The notes: generated from the letters alone by a model not told the origin. A stretch of DNA of 5,553 nt from Pseudomonadota bacterium (GCA_021787175.1 JAJYMF010000213.1:1-5553); one strand, 5' to 3'. Counted from the first letter of the stretch, positions 1 to 5,553 are shown. Numbers and translations are program-made.

Positions 1-164
1 CTGCACTCCTTGAGCGCAATCCACGGTACTGCGGAGGCAGGCCTCTCGGGCCCGCGCGGCGACCATGTTGTCTACTCAGCGCATCGATTGAACGCAACTT
101 GGTATGTGTCGCCGTTCAGGCGCGGCGCGGCAGAGTGCGCCGGTCCCGATCCCGGAGTCGCACC
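1..164. other. Upstream stretch with no supportable gene
   Basis: I see no recognisable gene here. The frame of the DUF3108 gene stays open upstream through this stretch, but the encoded residues (rich in Arg and Ser) look like noise rather than protein, and a clear signal peptide begins only at 165. One frame meets a stop at 11-13, which could be the tail of an upstream gene, but too little is visible to say. A GGAG at 154-157 serves the downstream start. Confidence 0.5.
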
Positions 165-887
165 ATGCCCCGTATCCCGTTGCCTGCCCTGGTCGCCGTC
201 AGCCTGATGGCACTCGCAGCCTCCGGCCTGCGCCCCGCGGGTGCTGCCGAGCTGAAGCCGGTCAGCGCTGAATACCGCGTGCTGCGCAACGGCGACGCCC
301 TCGGCACCGCGACCATGCGCCTCGAACCGGGCGCCGACGGCGACTGGCAGTTCAGCACCGAAACCCGCGGCAGCGCGGGACTGGCCGCCCTGCTCGGCCT
401 CAAGGTGCGCACCGATTCGCGCTTTCGCCTGATCGACGGTCAGCCGGAAAGCCTCGACTACCGTTACGCGCTGAAAAGCGGGATCAAGGACAACAGCAAC
501 AGCCTGAGCTTCGACTGGACGACGCGGCAGGCGCGCTACCAGGACCGCAAGGGCAGCCACACGTTCGCGCTCGACGGCCGTGCGCTCGACCGCAACGTGA
601 CGACGCTGGCGCTGGGCATGGCAGTGGCCGATGGCGCCCACGGCACCCTGGTGCTGCCGGTGGCGCTGCGCGACCACATCTCGCAGCAGCATTACGCCAT
701 CGGCGCGCGCGCGCCGCTGGGGGTGCCGGCGGGCACCTATCAGGCGATCAAGGTCGAGCGCAGCGACGCCGACAACGGCATCCGCGCCTGGTACGCGCCG
801 CCGCTGCTGCTGCCGGTCAAGTTCGAGCAGCGCGACGACAAGGGCGACGTCACCGTGATGGAGCTGGCGCGCGCGCCCGCGGGTTGA
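165..887 (+). CDS. DUF3108 domain-containing periplasmic protein
   Basis: This encodes a 240-residue exported protein of unknown biochemical role. Residues 1 to about 28 form a signal peptide: a short Arg-containing start, a hydrophobic Leu/Ala/Val core and an Ala-Gly-Ala-Ala cleavage region before ELKPVSAEYRVLRNG. The remainder matches the DUF3108 pattern as I know it: an early Tyr-x-Val...Gly...Gly strand, repeated beta-strand-like stretches, a PAGTYQAIKVER segment and a C-terminal WYAPPLLLPVKFEQ motif followed by a last strand. The length is normal for the family. The ATG at 165 is preferred over the in-frame TTG at 99 because GGAG (154-157) lies seven bases upstream and the signal peptide starts exactly there. 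It shares strand with the secretion genes but is 277 bases away, so it is probably a separate unit. Family assignment is fairly sure; function is not known. Confidence 0.85.
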   Translation: MPRIPLPALVAVSLMALAASGLRPAGAAELKPVSAEYRVLRNGDALGTATMRLEPGADGDWQFSTETRGSAGLAALLGLKVRTDSRFRLIDGQPESLDYRYALKSGIKDNSNSLSFDWTTRQARYQDRKGSHTFALDGRALDRNVTTLALGMAVADGAHGTLVLPVALRDHISQQHYAIGARAPLGVPAGTYQAIKVERSDADNGIRAWYAPPLLLPVKFEQRDDKGDVTVMELARAPAG

Positions 888-900
888 CGTTGGCCCGCGG
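877..900 (+). terminator. Possible GC-only hairpin at the end of the DUF3108 gene
   Basis: CCGCGGG (877-883) pairs perfectly with CCCGCGG (894-900) around a 10-base loop, and the structure spans the stop codon of the DUF3108 gene. No T-run follows, so it is not a standard intrinsic terminator. In DNA this GC-rich a seven-base match can arise by chance. Confidence 0.25.
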
Positions 901-981
901 CGAGCCCACGAGCGCGTCAGCCTGCGCGCGATCGCGGAACGCCTGAGCGTCTCTCGCACCATGGCACTACGGTGTGCGTGA
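886..981 (+). pseudogene. Possible remnant of a helix-turn-helix gene
   Basis: From 886 to the TGA at 979-981 one frame encodes about 31 residues that include SLRAIAERLSVSRT (919-960). The spacing Leu-x-x-Ile-Ala-x-x-Leu-x-Val-Ser-x-x is typical of helix-turn-helix motifs in transposases, resolvases and small regulators. There is no plausible start codon with a ribosome binding site, and the stop falls right after the motif, so if real it is a broken leftover, perhaps of an insertion element or regulator. The sequence is short and GC-rich, so chance resemblance remains possible. Confidence 0.3.
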
Positions 982-1013
982 CACTCAGGCGCAGCCGCAT
1001 CCACAGTTACGAT

Positions 1014-1037
1014 TTTTTCCTAGGGCTTTTTCCTAGG
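1014..1037 (+). repeat. Tandem direct repeat TTTTTCCTAGG x2, candidate operator
   Basis: Two identical 11-base units, TTTTTCCTAGG, occupy 1014-1024 and 1027-1037, separated by GC, giving a 13-base period. Each unit ends in the palindrome CCTAGG. The T-runs stand out in otherwise GC-rich DNA. The repeats lie about 130-150 bases upstream of the hlyD-like start, in the only sizeable spacer before the secretion cassette, which is where a promoter or activator site is expected. The protein that would bind is unknown, and I could not identify convincing -35/-10 boxes. Confidence 0.5.
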
Positions 1038-1124
1038 CTCTGTAGGCATCGGCTGACATTCCAGGCATCGTATCGAACTCGTAAGCGCAAAGCGGTAGCG
1101 CAGGCCTCGACCCACGCGTAGCGT

Positions 1125-1149
1125 CCCCCCGTCGCATTTCGCCGGGGGG
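1125..1149 (+). promoter_or_regulatory. Leader hairpin just upstream of the hlyD-like ribosome binding site
   Basis: CCCCCCG (1125-1131) pairs perfectly with CGGGGGG (1143-1149) around an 11-base loop. It ends directly before the purine-rich GGAGAGGGA (1151-1159) that serves the ATG at 1165. In the mRNA this stem would sit beside the ribosome binding site and could limit translation or protect the 5' end. Its function is inferred only from position. Confidence 0.4.
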
Positions 1150-1164
1150 CGGAGAGGGACGACG

Positions 1165-2457
1165 ATGGGGACAGGGACGACGAGCACGGACGCGGGCCTC
1201 TTCCGCCTCGAGGCCTTGCAGGCCAAGCAGGACGCGTGGTTGGGGGACATCCATCTCGCGACGCCGCCACGCCGTTGGCTCGTGGTCTCGGTCGCGCTGG
1301 CGCTGACCGCTTCAATCCTCGCGTTCCTGTTCTTCGGCCACTACACCCGCCGTGCCACCGTGCCGGGGACCCTGGTGCCGACCTCCGGCCTGCTCAACGT
1401 CACCGCCTTGCACGGCGGCGTGGTCCGTGCGATAGACGTCCATCTGGGCGACGTCGTGCAACGCGGTGCGCCGCTGCTGGAGATCGACAGCGATCTCGAC
1501 AGCAAGGCCCTGGGTTCGACCGATGCGGTGGTCAGCGCCCAGCTCGATGCGCAGCGGCTGAAGCTCGAGGCCGACCTCACCGATCAGGCGGGATTGCTCG
1601 AAGACCAGACCGACGCCCTGCGCACCCGCGTCGCCGCGCTGCGCAGCCAGCGCACGCAGGTGACGGGCCAGATCGCGCTGGAGCAGCAGTCGGTACAGAG
1701 TCTCGACACTCTGTTGCACAAGATCGAGCCCCTGGGTGCGAAAGGCTACGTCTCGGCGTTGGAGATCCAGCAGCAGAAGCTCGCCGATCTCAACGCCCAG
1801 GCCCAGCTCAAGGCGCTGACCGGACAGCAGGTCGCGCTCACGCAACAGATCGCGGATGCCGAACAGCAGCTCGCCCAACTGCCGCTGCAGGCGGCGACCC
1901 AGCGCCACGCCACCCAGAACCAGCTGGCTCAGATTGCCACCGCGCTGGCCCAGAACGAGGCGGCACGAGCGCTGGTGCTGCACTCCCCAGAGAGCGGTGT
2001 GGTCTCGTCGTTGGTAGTCAAGACTGGCCAGTCGGTGGCCACTGGCCAGGCCCTGATGAGCGTGGTGCCGCAGGGCGCCCGTCTCGAGGCGCAGCTGCTG
2101 GTGCCAAGTCCTTCCGTGGGTTTCATGCATCGCGGTGAGCGGGTGCTGCTGCGCTACCAGGCGTTTCCGTACCAGAAGTTCGGCCTGCACGCCGGGCGTG
2201 TCATCCAGGTCTCGCGCAGCGCCTTGGGACCGGCCGACGCTGCCGCCTTGCTCGGCCAGCCCACCAAGCAGCCGTTCTACCGGGTGCTGGTGGCGCTCGA
2301 TCACCAGCAGGTCGATGCCTATGGGCGCCGTGAACTGCTGCGCCCGGGCATGACTTTCACCGCCGACGTCCTGCTGGAGCGCCGGCGTCTGATCGATTGG
2401 ATCTTCGAGCCGCTGCTGGGCATGAAACGGCGACTGGACGCGGAGGGCAAGCCGTGA
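1165..2457 (+). CDS. HlyD-family membrane fusion protein of a type I peptide exporter
   Basis: This 430-residue protein is the periplasmic adaptor that links an inner-membrane C39 ABC exporter to an outer-membrane channel. Residues 1-37 are cytoplasmic, with the LFRLEALQAKQDAWLG start common in adaptors of double-glycine peptide exporters. A single membrane segment lies at about 38-58 and is followed by HYTRR. The first half of the split biotinyl-lipoyl fold is at roughly 70-110 (VPGTLVPTSG, then HGGVVRAIDVHLGDVV). A long Gln/Ala/Leu-rich coiled coil spans about 115-265. The second lipoyl half starts at SPESGVVSSLVVKTGQSV (from 274), followed by a beta-barrel region with YQAFPYQKFG. Length and order are normal for CvaA/RaxA-like proteins. 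The ATG at 1165 has GGAG/GAGGG just upstream. The stop codon overlaps the exporter start (GTGA, 2454-2457), implying coupled translation. No TolC-type partner is in the window. Confidence 0.93.
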   Translation: MGTGTTSTDAGLFRLEALQAKQDAWLGDIHLATPPRRWLVVSVALALTASILAFLFFGHYTRRATVPGTLVPTSGLLNVTALHGGVVRAIDVHLGDVVQRGAPLLEIDSDLDSKALGSTDAVVSAQLDAQRLKLEADLTDQAGLLEDQTDALRTRVAALRSQRTQVTGQIALEQQSVQSLDTLLHKIEPLGAKGYVSALEIQQQKLADLNAQAQLKALTGQQVALTQQIADAEQQLAQLPLQAATQRHATQNQLAQIATALAQNEAARALVLHSPESGVVSSLVVKTGQSVATGQALMSVVPQGARLEAQLLVPSPSVGFMHRGERVLLRYQAFPYQKFGLHAGRVIQVSRSALGPADAAALLGQPTKQPFYRVLVALDHQQVDAYGRRELLRPGMTFTADVLLERRRLIDWIFEPLLGMKRRLDAEGKP

Positions 2458-3149
2458 GTCCGGCGCCCCGATCCGCTTCGCTCGCCGCGGCCGCCGAAGT
2501 GACCGCGCCACCCCCGCGCCGCCGTATTGAACCCGAGCGTCGAGTCCTGAATTTCGGTCTCGGCCGCCACCTGCCGATGGTGCTGCAGAGCGAGGCCGCC
2601 GAGTGCGGCCTGGCCTGCCTGGCGATGATCGCGACCTATCACGGTTTCGAGACCGATCTCGCCGCCCTGCGCCGGCGCTTCTCGCTCTCGCTCAAGGGCG
2701 CCACGCTGACCCGCCTGATCGAGATGGCTCAGGCGCTGGGCCTGCAGGGCCGGCCCCTGCGTCTGGAGATCGAGGAACTCGATCAGCTCAAGCGCCCCTG
2801 CATCCTGCACTGGGGGCTCAACCACTTCGTCGTCCTGCGCAGCGTCCGCGCGGGCAAGGTCATCATTCACGACCCGGCGCAGGGCGAGCGCACGCTGACG
2901 CTGGACGAGGTCAGCCGTCAGTTCACCGGCGTCGCCCTGGAGCTCAGTCCGCGACCGGACTTCCGCAAGGCCAAGGACGTCGATCCCTTCTCCTGGCGCG
3001 CCTTGACCGGGAGCATCCGCGGCCTCAAGGCCGCCTGGGCGAGGTCTTGGTCCTCGCCCTGCTGCTGGAAATCCTGGCGCTGCTCTCGCCGCTGTTCACG
3101 CAGACGATCCTCGATCAGGTGCTGGCCGACGCCGACCATGATCTGCTGA
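2454..3149 (+). CDS. N-terminal fragment of the exporter: C39 peptidase domain
   Basis: Read literally, this frame gives a 231-residue product that stops at 3147-3149. Residues 1-194 are genuine exporter sequence and the last 37 or so are out-of-frame (WARSWSSPCC and on). The C39 cysteine peptidase looks complete: the oxyanion-hole Gln45 and catalytic Cys51 in QSEAAECGLACLAMI, His124 in LNHFVVL and Asp140 in IHDPAQG. This domain recognises the leader and cuts after Gly-Gly on the cytoplasmic side. As a stand-alone soluble fragment it might still fold, since isolated C39 domains are known to be active, but it would not be tethered to the transporter. There is no separate ribosome binding site worth noting; translation is probably coupled to the upstream adaptor through the GTGA overlap. 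Confidence 0.6.
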   Translation: MSPAPRSASLAAAAEVTAPPPRRRIEPERRVLNFGLGRHLPMVLQSEAAECGLACLAMIATYHGFETDLAALRRRFSLSLKGATLTRLIEMAQALGLQGRPLRLEIEELDQLKRPCILHWGLNHFVVLRSVRAGKVIIHDPAQGERTLTLDEVSRQFTGVALELSPRPDFRKAKDVDPFSWRALTGSIRGLKAAWARSWSSPCCWKSWRCSRRCSRRRSSIRCWPTPTMIC

Positions 3150-4648
3150 CCGTGCTGGGGATCGGCTTCGTGCTGATGCTGCTGACCCAGGCGGCGATCA
3201 GCGCCCTGCGCAGCTGGACCGTGATCCGGTTTGGCACCAGCCTCAATCTCGCCTGGACCGGCAACGTCTTCAGCCACCTGCTGCGCCTGCCCGAGGAGTA
3301 CTTCGGCAAGCGCCATCTGGGCGACATCGTCTCGCGCTTCAGTGCCGTCCACGCCATCCAGCACACGCTGACCACGCGGGTGGTCGAGGTGCTGCTCGAT
3401 GGCCTGATGGTCTCGCTGACCTTGATCGTGATGCTGATCTACAGCGTCAAGCTGACCCTGATCGTGCTGGGTGCCTTCGCCCTCTATGCCCTCATCCGCT
3501 GGCTGTCCTACCGGGCGCAGTTCGAGGCCACCAGCGGGCAGGTGATCTCCTCGGCCAAACAGCAGTCGCGGTTTCTGGAGGCCGTGCGCGGATCGACCAC
3601 CATTCGTCTGCACAACCAGTCCGCCGCGCAGGCCGCGCGCTACATGAACGCCACCACCGACACTCTGAACCGGGGTCTGGTGGTGCAGCGCCTCAACCTG
3701 ATCTTCGGCTCCTGCAACACCCTGATCTTCGGGCTGGAGAACATCGCGGTGCTGTGGGTGGGCGCCCTGATGGCGCTGGGCGGAACCTTCAGCGCCGGCA
3801 TGCTGATCGCCTACACCATGTACAGCGGCATGTTCACCAGCCGGGCCGGCAGCCTGATCGACTACGCGGTGCAGGTGAAGATGCTGCGCTTGCAGGGTCA
3901 GCGCCTGGCCGACATCGTGCTGACGCCGCCCGAACGCTACATCGAGACGAACTATGCAGGTCCGGCACCGGAGCCGAGTCTCGAGGTCCGCAACCTCGGC
4001 TTCCGCTATGCCGAGGGCGAGGCCTGGGTGCTCAAGGACCTGAGCTTCCGGATCGCCGCCGGGGAATCGGTCGCCATCGTCGGTCCTTCCGGCGCCGGCA
4101 AGACCACGCTGGGCAAGCTGTTGCTGGGCCTGCTGGAGCCGCAAGAGGGCACGATCCGCATCGGCGGCATCGATCTCAAGCGCCTGGGCAAGCGCGTCTA
4201 TCGCGAGATGGTCGGTGCCGTGCTGCAGGACGACACCCTGCTGGCCGGCTCGATCGCCGACAACATCGGCTTCTTCGATCCCGAGGCCACGCCGCTGCGC
4301 ATCGAGGCGGCGGCCCGGCTCGCCCACATCCACGACGACATCGTCGCCATTCCGATGGGCTATCACAGCCTGGTCGGCGACATGGGCTCGACCCTGTCCG
4401 GCGGCCAGCGCCAGCGCCTGATCCTCGCGCGTGCGCTGTACCGGCGCCCGAAGATCCTGCTGCTGGACGAGGCGACCAGCCACCTCGACATCGCCACCGA
4501 GCGCGCGGTGAATGCCGCGATCCAGCGCCTGCAGATCACCCGCATCGTGCTCGCGCACCGCGCCGAGACCATCGCCAGCGCCGATCGCGTGATCGACCTT
4601 GCAACCTTCAGGGAACGGACGCTGCAGGAGCAACGGACGGAGACGTAA
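3047..4648 (+). CDS. C-terminal fragment of the exporter: membrane domain and ATPase
   Basis: This frame carries the transmembrane and nucleotide-binding parts. The start is arbitrary: the first in-frame start-like codons after the break are TTG 3047 and GTG 3119, neither with a clear ribosome binding site. Hydrophobic segments include LALLLEILALLSPLF, IGFVLMLLTQAAI, LMVSLTLIVMLIYSV and LIVLGAFALYALI. In corrected numbering the ATPase has Walker A GPSGAGKTT (544-552, Lys550), the Q-loop Gln592 in VLQDD, the signature LSGGQRQR (648-655), Walker B ILLLDE (668-673, catalytic Glu673) and the switch His702 in LAHRAET. Nothing catalytic is missing, so the engine is intact apart from the upstream frame break. 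Its TAA (4646-4648) lies 47 bases before the cargo gene, with only a hairpin and a ribosome binding site between. Confidence 0.65.
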   Translation: MVLALLLEILALLSPLFTQTILDQVLADADHDLLTVLGIGFVLMLLTQAAISALRSWTVIRFGTSLNLAWTGNVFSHLLRLPEEYFGKRHLGDIVSRFSAVHAIQHTLTTRVVEVLLDGLMVSLTLIVMLIYSVKLTLIVLGAFALYALIRWLSYRAQFEATSGQVISSAKQQSRFLEAVRGSTTIRLHNQSAAQAARYMNATTDTLNRGLVVQRLNLIFGSCNTLIFGLENIAVLWVGALMALGGTFSAGMLIAYTMYSGMFTSRAGSLIDYAVQVKMLRLQGQRLADIVLTPPERYIETNYAGPAPEPSLEVRNLGFRYAEGEAWVLKDLSFRIAAGESVAIVGPSGAGKTTLGKLLLGLLEPQEGTIRIGGIDLKRLGKRVYREMVGAVLQDDTLLAGSIADNIGFFDPEATPLRIEAAARLAHIHDDIVAIPMGYHSLVGDMGSTLSGGQRQRLILARALYRRPKILLLDEATSHLDIATERAVNAAIQRLQITRIVLAHRAETIASADRVIDLATFRERTLQEQRTET

Positions 4649-4649
4649 C

Positions 4650-4676
4650 GTGCCTGCCCGCCCTGGGGGCAGGCAC
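4650..4676 (+). promoter_or_regulatory. Intercistronic hairpin between exporter and cargo gene
   Basis: GTGCCTGCCC (4650-4659) pairs perfectly over 10 bases with GGGCAGGCAC (4667-4676), leaving a seven-base loop. It begins one base after the exporter's stop codon and ends seven bases before the GGAGG of the cargo gene. No T-run follows (ACATCATT), so full termination is unlikely. A partial attenuator, an RNA processing site or a 5' cap that stabilises a separate cargo mRNA would all fit; the choice is inference. Confidence 0.6.
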
Positions 4677-4682
4677 ATCATT

Positions 4683-4687
4683 GGAGG
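4683..4687 (+). promoter_or_regulatory. Strong ribosome binding site of the cargo gene
   Basis: A perfect GGAGG stands eight bases before the ATG at 4696, with an A-rich spacer. It is the best Shine-Dalgarno match in the window. It fixes the start of the double-glycine precursor and suggests that the precursor is made in larger amounts than the exporter, whose GTG start relies on overlap. Confidence 0.8.
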
Positions 4688-4695
4688 AAACGAAA

Positions 4696-5118
4696 ATGCG
4701 TGAGTTAAGTCATCGCGAAAGACTGTTAGTGGGTGGTGGTTTGTCTACAGTAAATGTCACAGGCTGGTACCCGAGTCCAACGGAGGGCGGGCTCGTCTGT
4801 TTTTCAGGGACGTTGGGGCCTGCTGGAACGCCAGACATCTCGTACACCAATACCGGCTCGAAAAGTGTAAACGGTGGACCTAGCGGAGGCCCATCAAACA
4901 TCTTGCAATGCCCAGTTGGCGACCAGATACACATGACACTAACTGTACAAGGGAGCAATGAAACATACGATGTAACCTGCACTCCATTATCGGCCACCCA
5001 TAGCAGCGGCAGCAGCTTCTGGTCAGATCTCGAGAAAGGTCTTGCGGCATACCAAGCTGGCCAGTTAGCAAAATCTGCGGGGACATGGATCGTTGATAAT
5101 TGGGAATTTATTTTCTAG
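4696..5118 (+). CDS. Double-glycine leader secreted peptide precursor (bacteriocin/microcin-like, novel core)
   Basis: This 140-residue precursor is the likely cargo of the exporter. Its first 15 residues, MRELSHRERLLVGGG, fit the double-glycine leader rule when cleavage is placed after Gly15: Leu at -12, Ser at -11, Glu at -8, a hydrophobic Val at -4, and Gly at -2 and -1. Position -7 is Arg instead of the usual Leu or Met. The mature part would begin LSTVNVTGWYPSP and have 125 residues, long for a class II bacteriocin. Residues 30-100 alternate Thr/Val/Ser in a beta-strand-like way and contain Cys35, Cys72 and Cys95 plus a GGPSGGPS repeat (60-67). Residues about 107-140 look helical and amphipathic, ending WIVDNWEFIF. 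I recognise no family. G+C is clearly lower than in the exporter. An antibacterial role is inferred from leader and context only; a signalling peptide or another secreted protein is possible. Confidence 0.8.
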   Translation: MRELSHRERLLVGGGLSTVNVTGWYPSPTEGGLVCFSGTLGPAGTPDISYTNTGSKSVNGGPSGGPSNILQCPVGDQIHMTLTVQGSNETYDVTCTPLSATHSSGSSFWSDLEKGLAAYQAGQLAKSAGTWIVDNWEFIF

Positions 5119-5135
5119 ACATTTCGGGCAAATAA

Positions 5136-5167
5136 GGCTGAGCCCATCCACATGCATGGGCTCAGCC
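5136..5167 (+). terminator. Strong hairpin after the cargo gene, probable terminator
   Basis: GGCTGAGCCCAT (5136-5147) pairs perfectly over 12 bases with ATGGGCTCAGCC (5156-5167), around an eight-base loop, 17 bases after the cargo stop codon. On the + strand no T-run follows (AGTAGGAACG). On the opposite strand the stem would be followed by TTATTT. It probably ends or protects the exporter-cargo transcript and separates it from the next gene; whether it truly terminates is uncertain. Confidence 0.6.
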
Positions 5168-5234
5168 AGTAGGAACGATACAATTATTATCACTCCTACT
5201 CTTCATTTCGATACCATGGAGCTGTGTCAAACCC

Positions 5235-5553
5235 ATGAAAGTAAGAACCGGCCGTCACTTCTTAAAGGTAACTATGTATATCATTGCAGTCGCAACGTTT
5301 GCACTTGTGGCCGTCGCCGGGTCTTTATATGTGTTCAACATTTTATATGCACGTCTTCAAAAGAAGAAAGACAGGATTTATCAGCAGGTCATACCATTAA
5401 ATATTAAGTCGAACAAGCCATATATAACATCGGTAGTCAATGGTACACCAATAAGCTTTGTACTGGATACGGGTTCATTTGATGTAGTCGTTAAAAACGA
5501 TACGAGATACAATTTAAATGAGGATGAAATTAATTACGGAAAAATATTCAGTG
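5235..5553 (+). CDS. Membrane-anchored retropepsin-like aspartic protease (partial, runs off the window)
   Basis: The frame from ATG 5235 is open to the end of the window (106 codons, no stop), so the C-terminal part is missing. Residues 1-13 are basic. About 14-38 form one hydrophobic membrane segment (YIIAVATFALVAVAGSLYVF), followed by a basic linker (RLQKKKDR). From about 52 a beta-rich domain begins: VIPLNIKSNKPYITSVVNG, then PISFVLDTGSFDVVV, with Asp78-Thr79-Gly80 as the catalytic triplet of clan AA aspartic proteases. This is the order seen in single-domain retropepsin-like proteases, which act as dimers. A basic N-terminus predicts a catalytic domain on the periplasmic side. The start is uncertain: GGAG at 5218-5221 is 13 bases from ATG 5235, whereas AAAGG at 5265-5269 is close to an in-frame ATG at 5274. 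It is very AT-rich, unlike the exporter. Role unknown. Confidence 0.7.
   Translation, partial: MKVRTGRHFLKVTMYIIAVATFALVAVAGSLYVFNILYARLQKKKDRIYQQVIPLNIKSNKPYITSVVNGTPISFVLDTGSFDVVVKNDTRYNLNEDEINYGKIFS

Larger units (their letters stand above)
2454..4648 (+). pseudogene. C39-peptidase ABC exporter with a single frameshift
   Basis: Together the two frames encode a bacteriocin-type exporter that cuts the leader from double-glycine peptides and pumps the peptide across the inner membrane (CvaB/RaxB-like). Corrected for one missing base near 3034-3036, it would be 731 residues, a usual length: an N-terminal extension (1-40), C39 peptidase (about 41-165), six-helix membrane domain (about 195-475) and ATPase (about 495-731). 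All catalytic motifs are present on both sides of the break. The GTG start at 2454 overlaps the adaptor's TGA. Across the break the protein reads ...RGLKAA in the first frame, then LGEVLVLALLLEILAL in the second, exactly as expected for one continuous protein. The slip site (AAG GCC GCC TGG) is not a recognised slippery heptamer, so programmed frameshifting looks unlikely. Either the gene is inactivated or the sequence has an error. Confidence 0.8.

Noticed and set aside
72..1004. Minus-strand open frame opposite the DUF3108 gene
   Set aside because: Same antisense pattern, no ribosome binding site or motif; the + strand product has a signal peptide and a family match.
1053..1076. CTGACA ... 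TATCGA as a sigma-70 promoter for the adaptor gene
   Set aside because: The spacer between the two boxes is only 12 bases, too short for a working promoter.
1312..2511. Long open frame (399 codons) on the minus strand opposite the adaptor gene
   Set aside because: The product is low-complexity (Gln/Arg/His/Leu-rich) without recognisable motifs. It is the usual mirror frame of a GC-rich gene whose + strand product is a clear HlyD protein.
3020..3040. Programmed -1 frameshift at the exporter break
   Set aside because: The codons AAG GCC GCC TGG do not form an X XXY YYZ slippery site, and no clear downstream stimulatory structure was seen, so a simple one-base loss is the better reading.
2918..4681. 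Long open frame (587 codons) on the minus strand opposite the exporter
   Set aside because: The composition is typical of antisense frames (Gln, His, Asp, Ala repeats) with no domain. The + strand has full ABC transporter motifs.
5185..5190. TATTAT as a -10 box for the protease gene
   Set aside because: No -35-like box lies at a suitable distance (the region is the hairpin arm). In AT-rich DNA a TATTAT alone is weak evidence.
5216..5407. Small Cys-rich frame from ATG 5216 that could look like a second peptide
   Set aside because: It overlaps the protease gene in another frame, has no ribosome binding site, no double-glycine leader and no plausible secretion signal.

Overview
The window reads as chromosomal DNA of a GC-rich proteobacterium. 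The DUF3108 gene and the style of the secretion genes suggest the Lysobacter/Xanthomonas group of Gammaproteobacteria, but this is inference and no marker gene is present. The left four fifths is very GC-rich. A hand count of 4081-4140 gives 43/60 G+C. The right end is much poorer: 26/60 at 4921-4980 and 50/153 at 5401-5553.

Layout, all genes on the + strand. Bases 1-164 hold no gene I can support. A periplasmic DUF3108 protein lies at 165-887. A 277-base spacer (888-1164) carries a fragment resembling a broken helix-turn-helix gene, a striking tandem TTTTTCCTAGG repeat and a hairpin just before the next ribosome binding site. Next is a type I secretion cassette: an HlyD-family membrane fusion protein (1165-2457), overlapping by four bases a C39-peptidase ABC exporter (2454-4648). 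The exporter reading frame is broken once, near 3034-3036. A 10-bp hairpin then separates the exporter from a 140-residue secreted precursor (4696-5118) with a textbook double-glycine leader. A 12-bp hairpin follows it, then the start of an AT-rich gene (5235 to the window end) for a membrane-anchored retropepsin-like aspartic protease.

How the parts would work together: the C39 domain of the exporter would cut the precursor after its Gly-Gly. The ABC part and HlyD, with an outer-membrane TolC-type channel not seen here, would pass the mature peptide out of the cell. The cargo core (about 125 residues, three cysteines) matches no family I recognise. The protease beside it could be an immunity or processing factor, or simply a neighbour. 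The clearest points for follow-up are the unfamiliar cargo, the protease next to it, and the single-base break in the exporter, which if real would disable the system.
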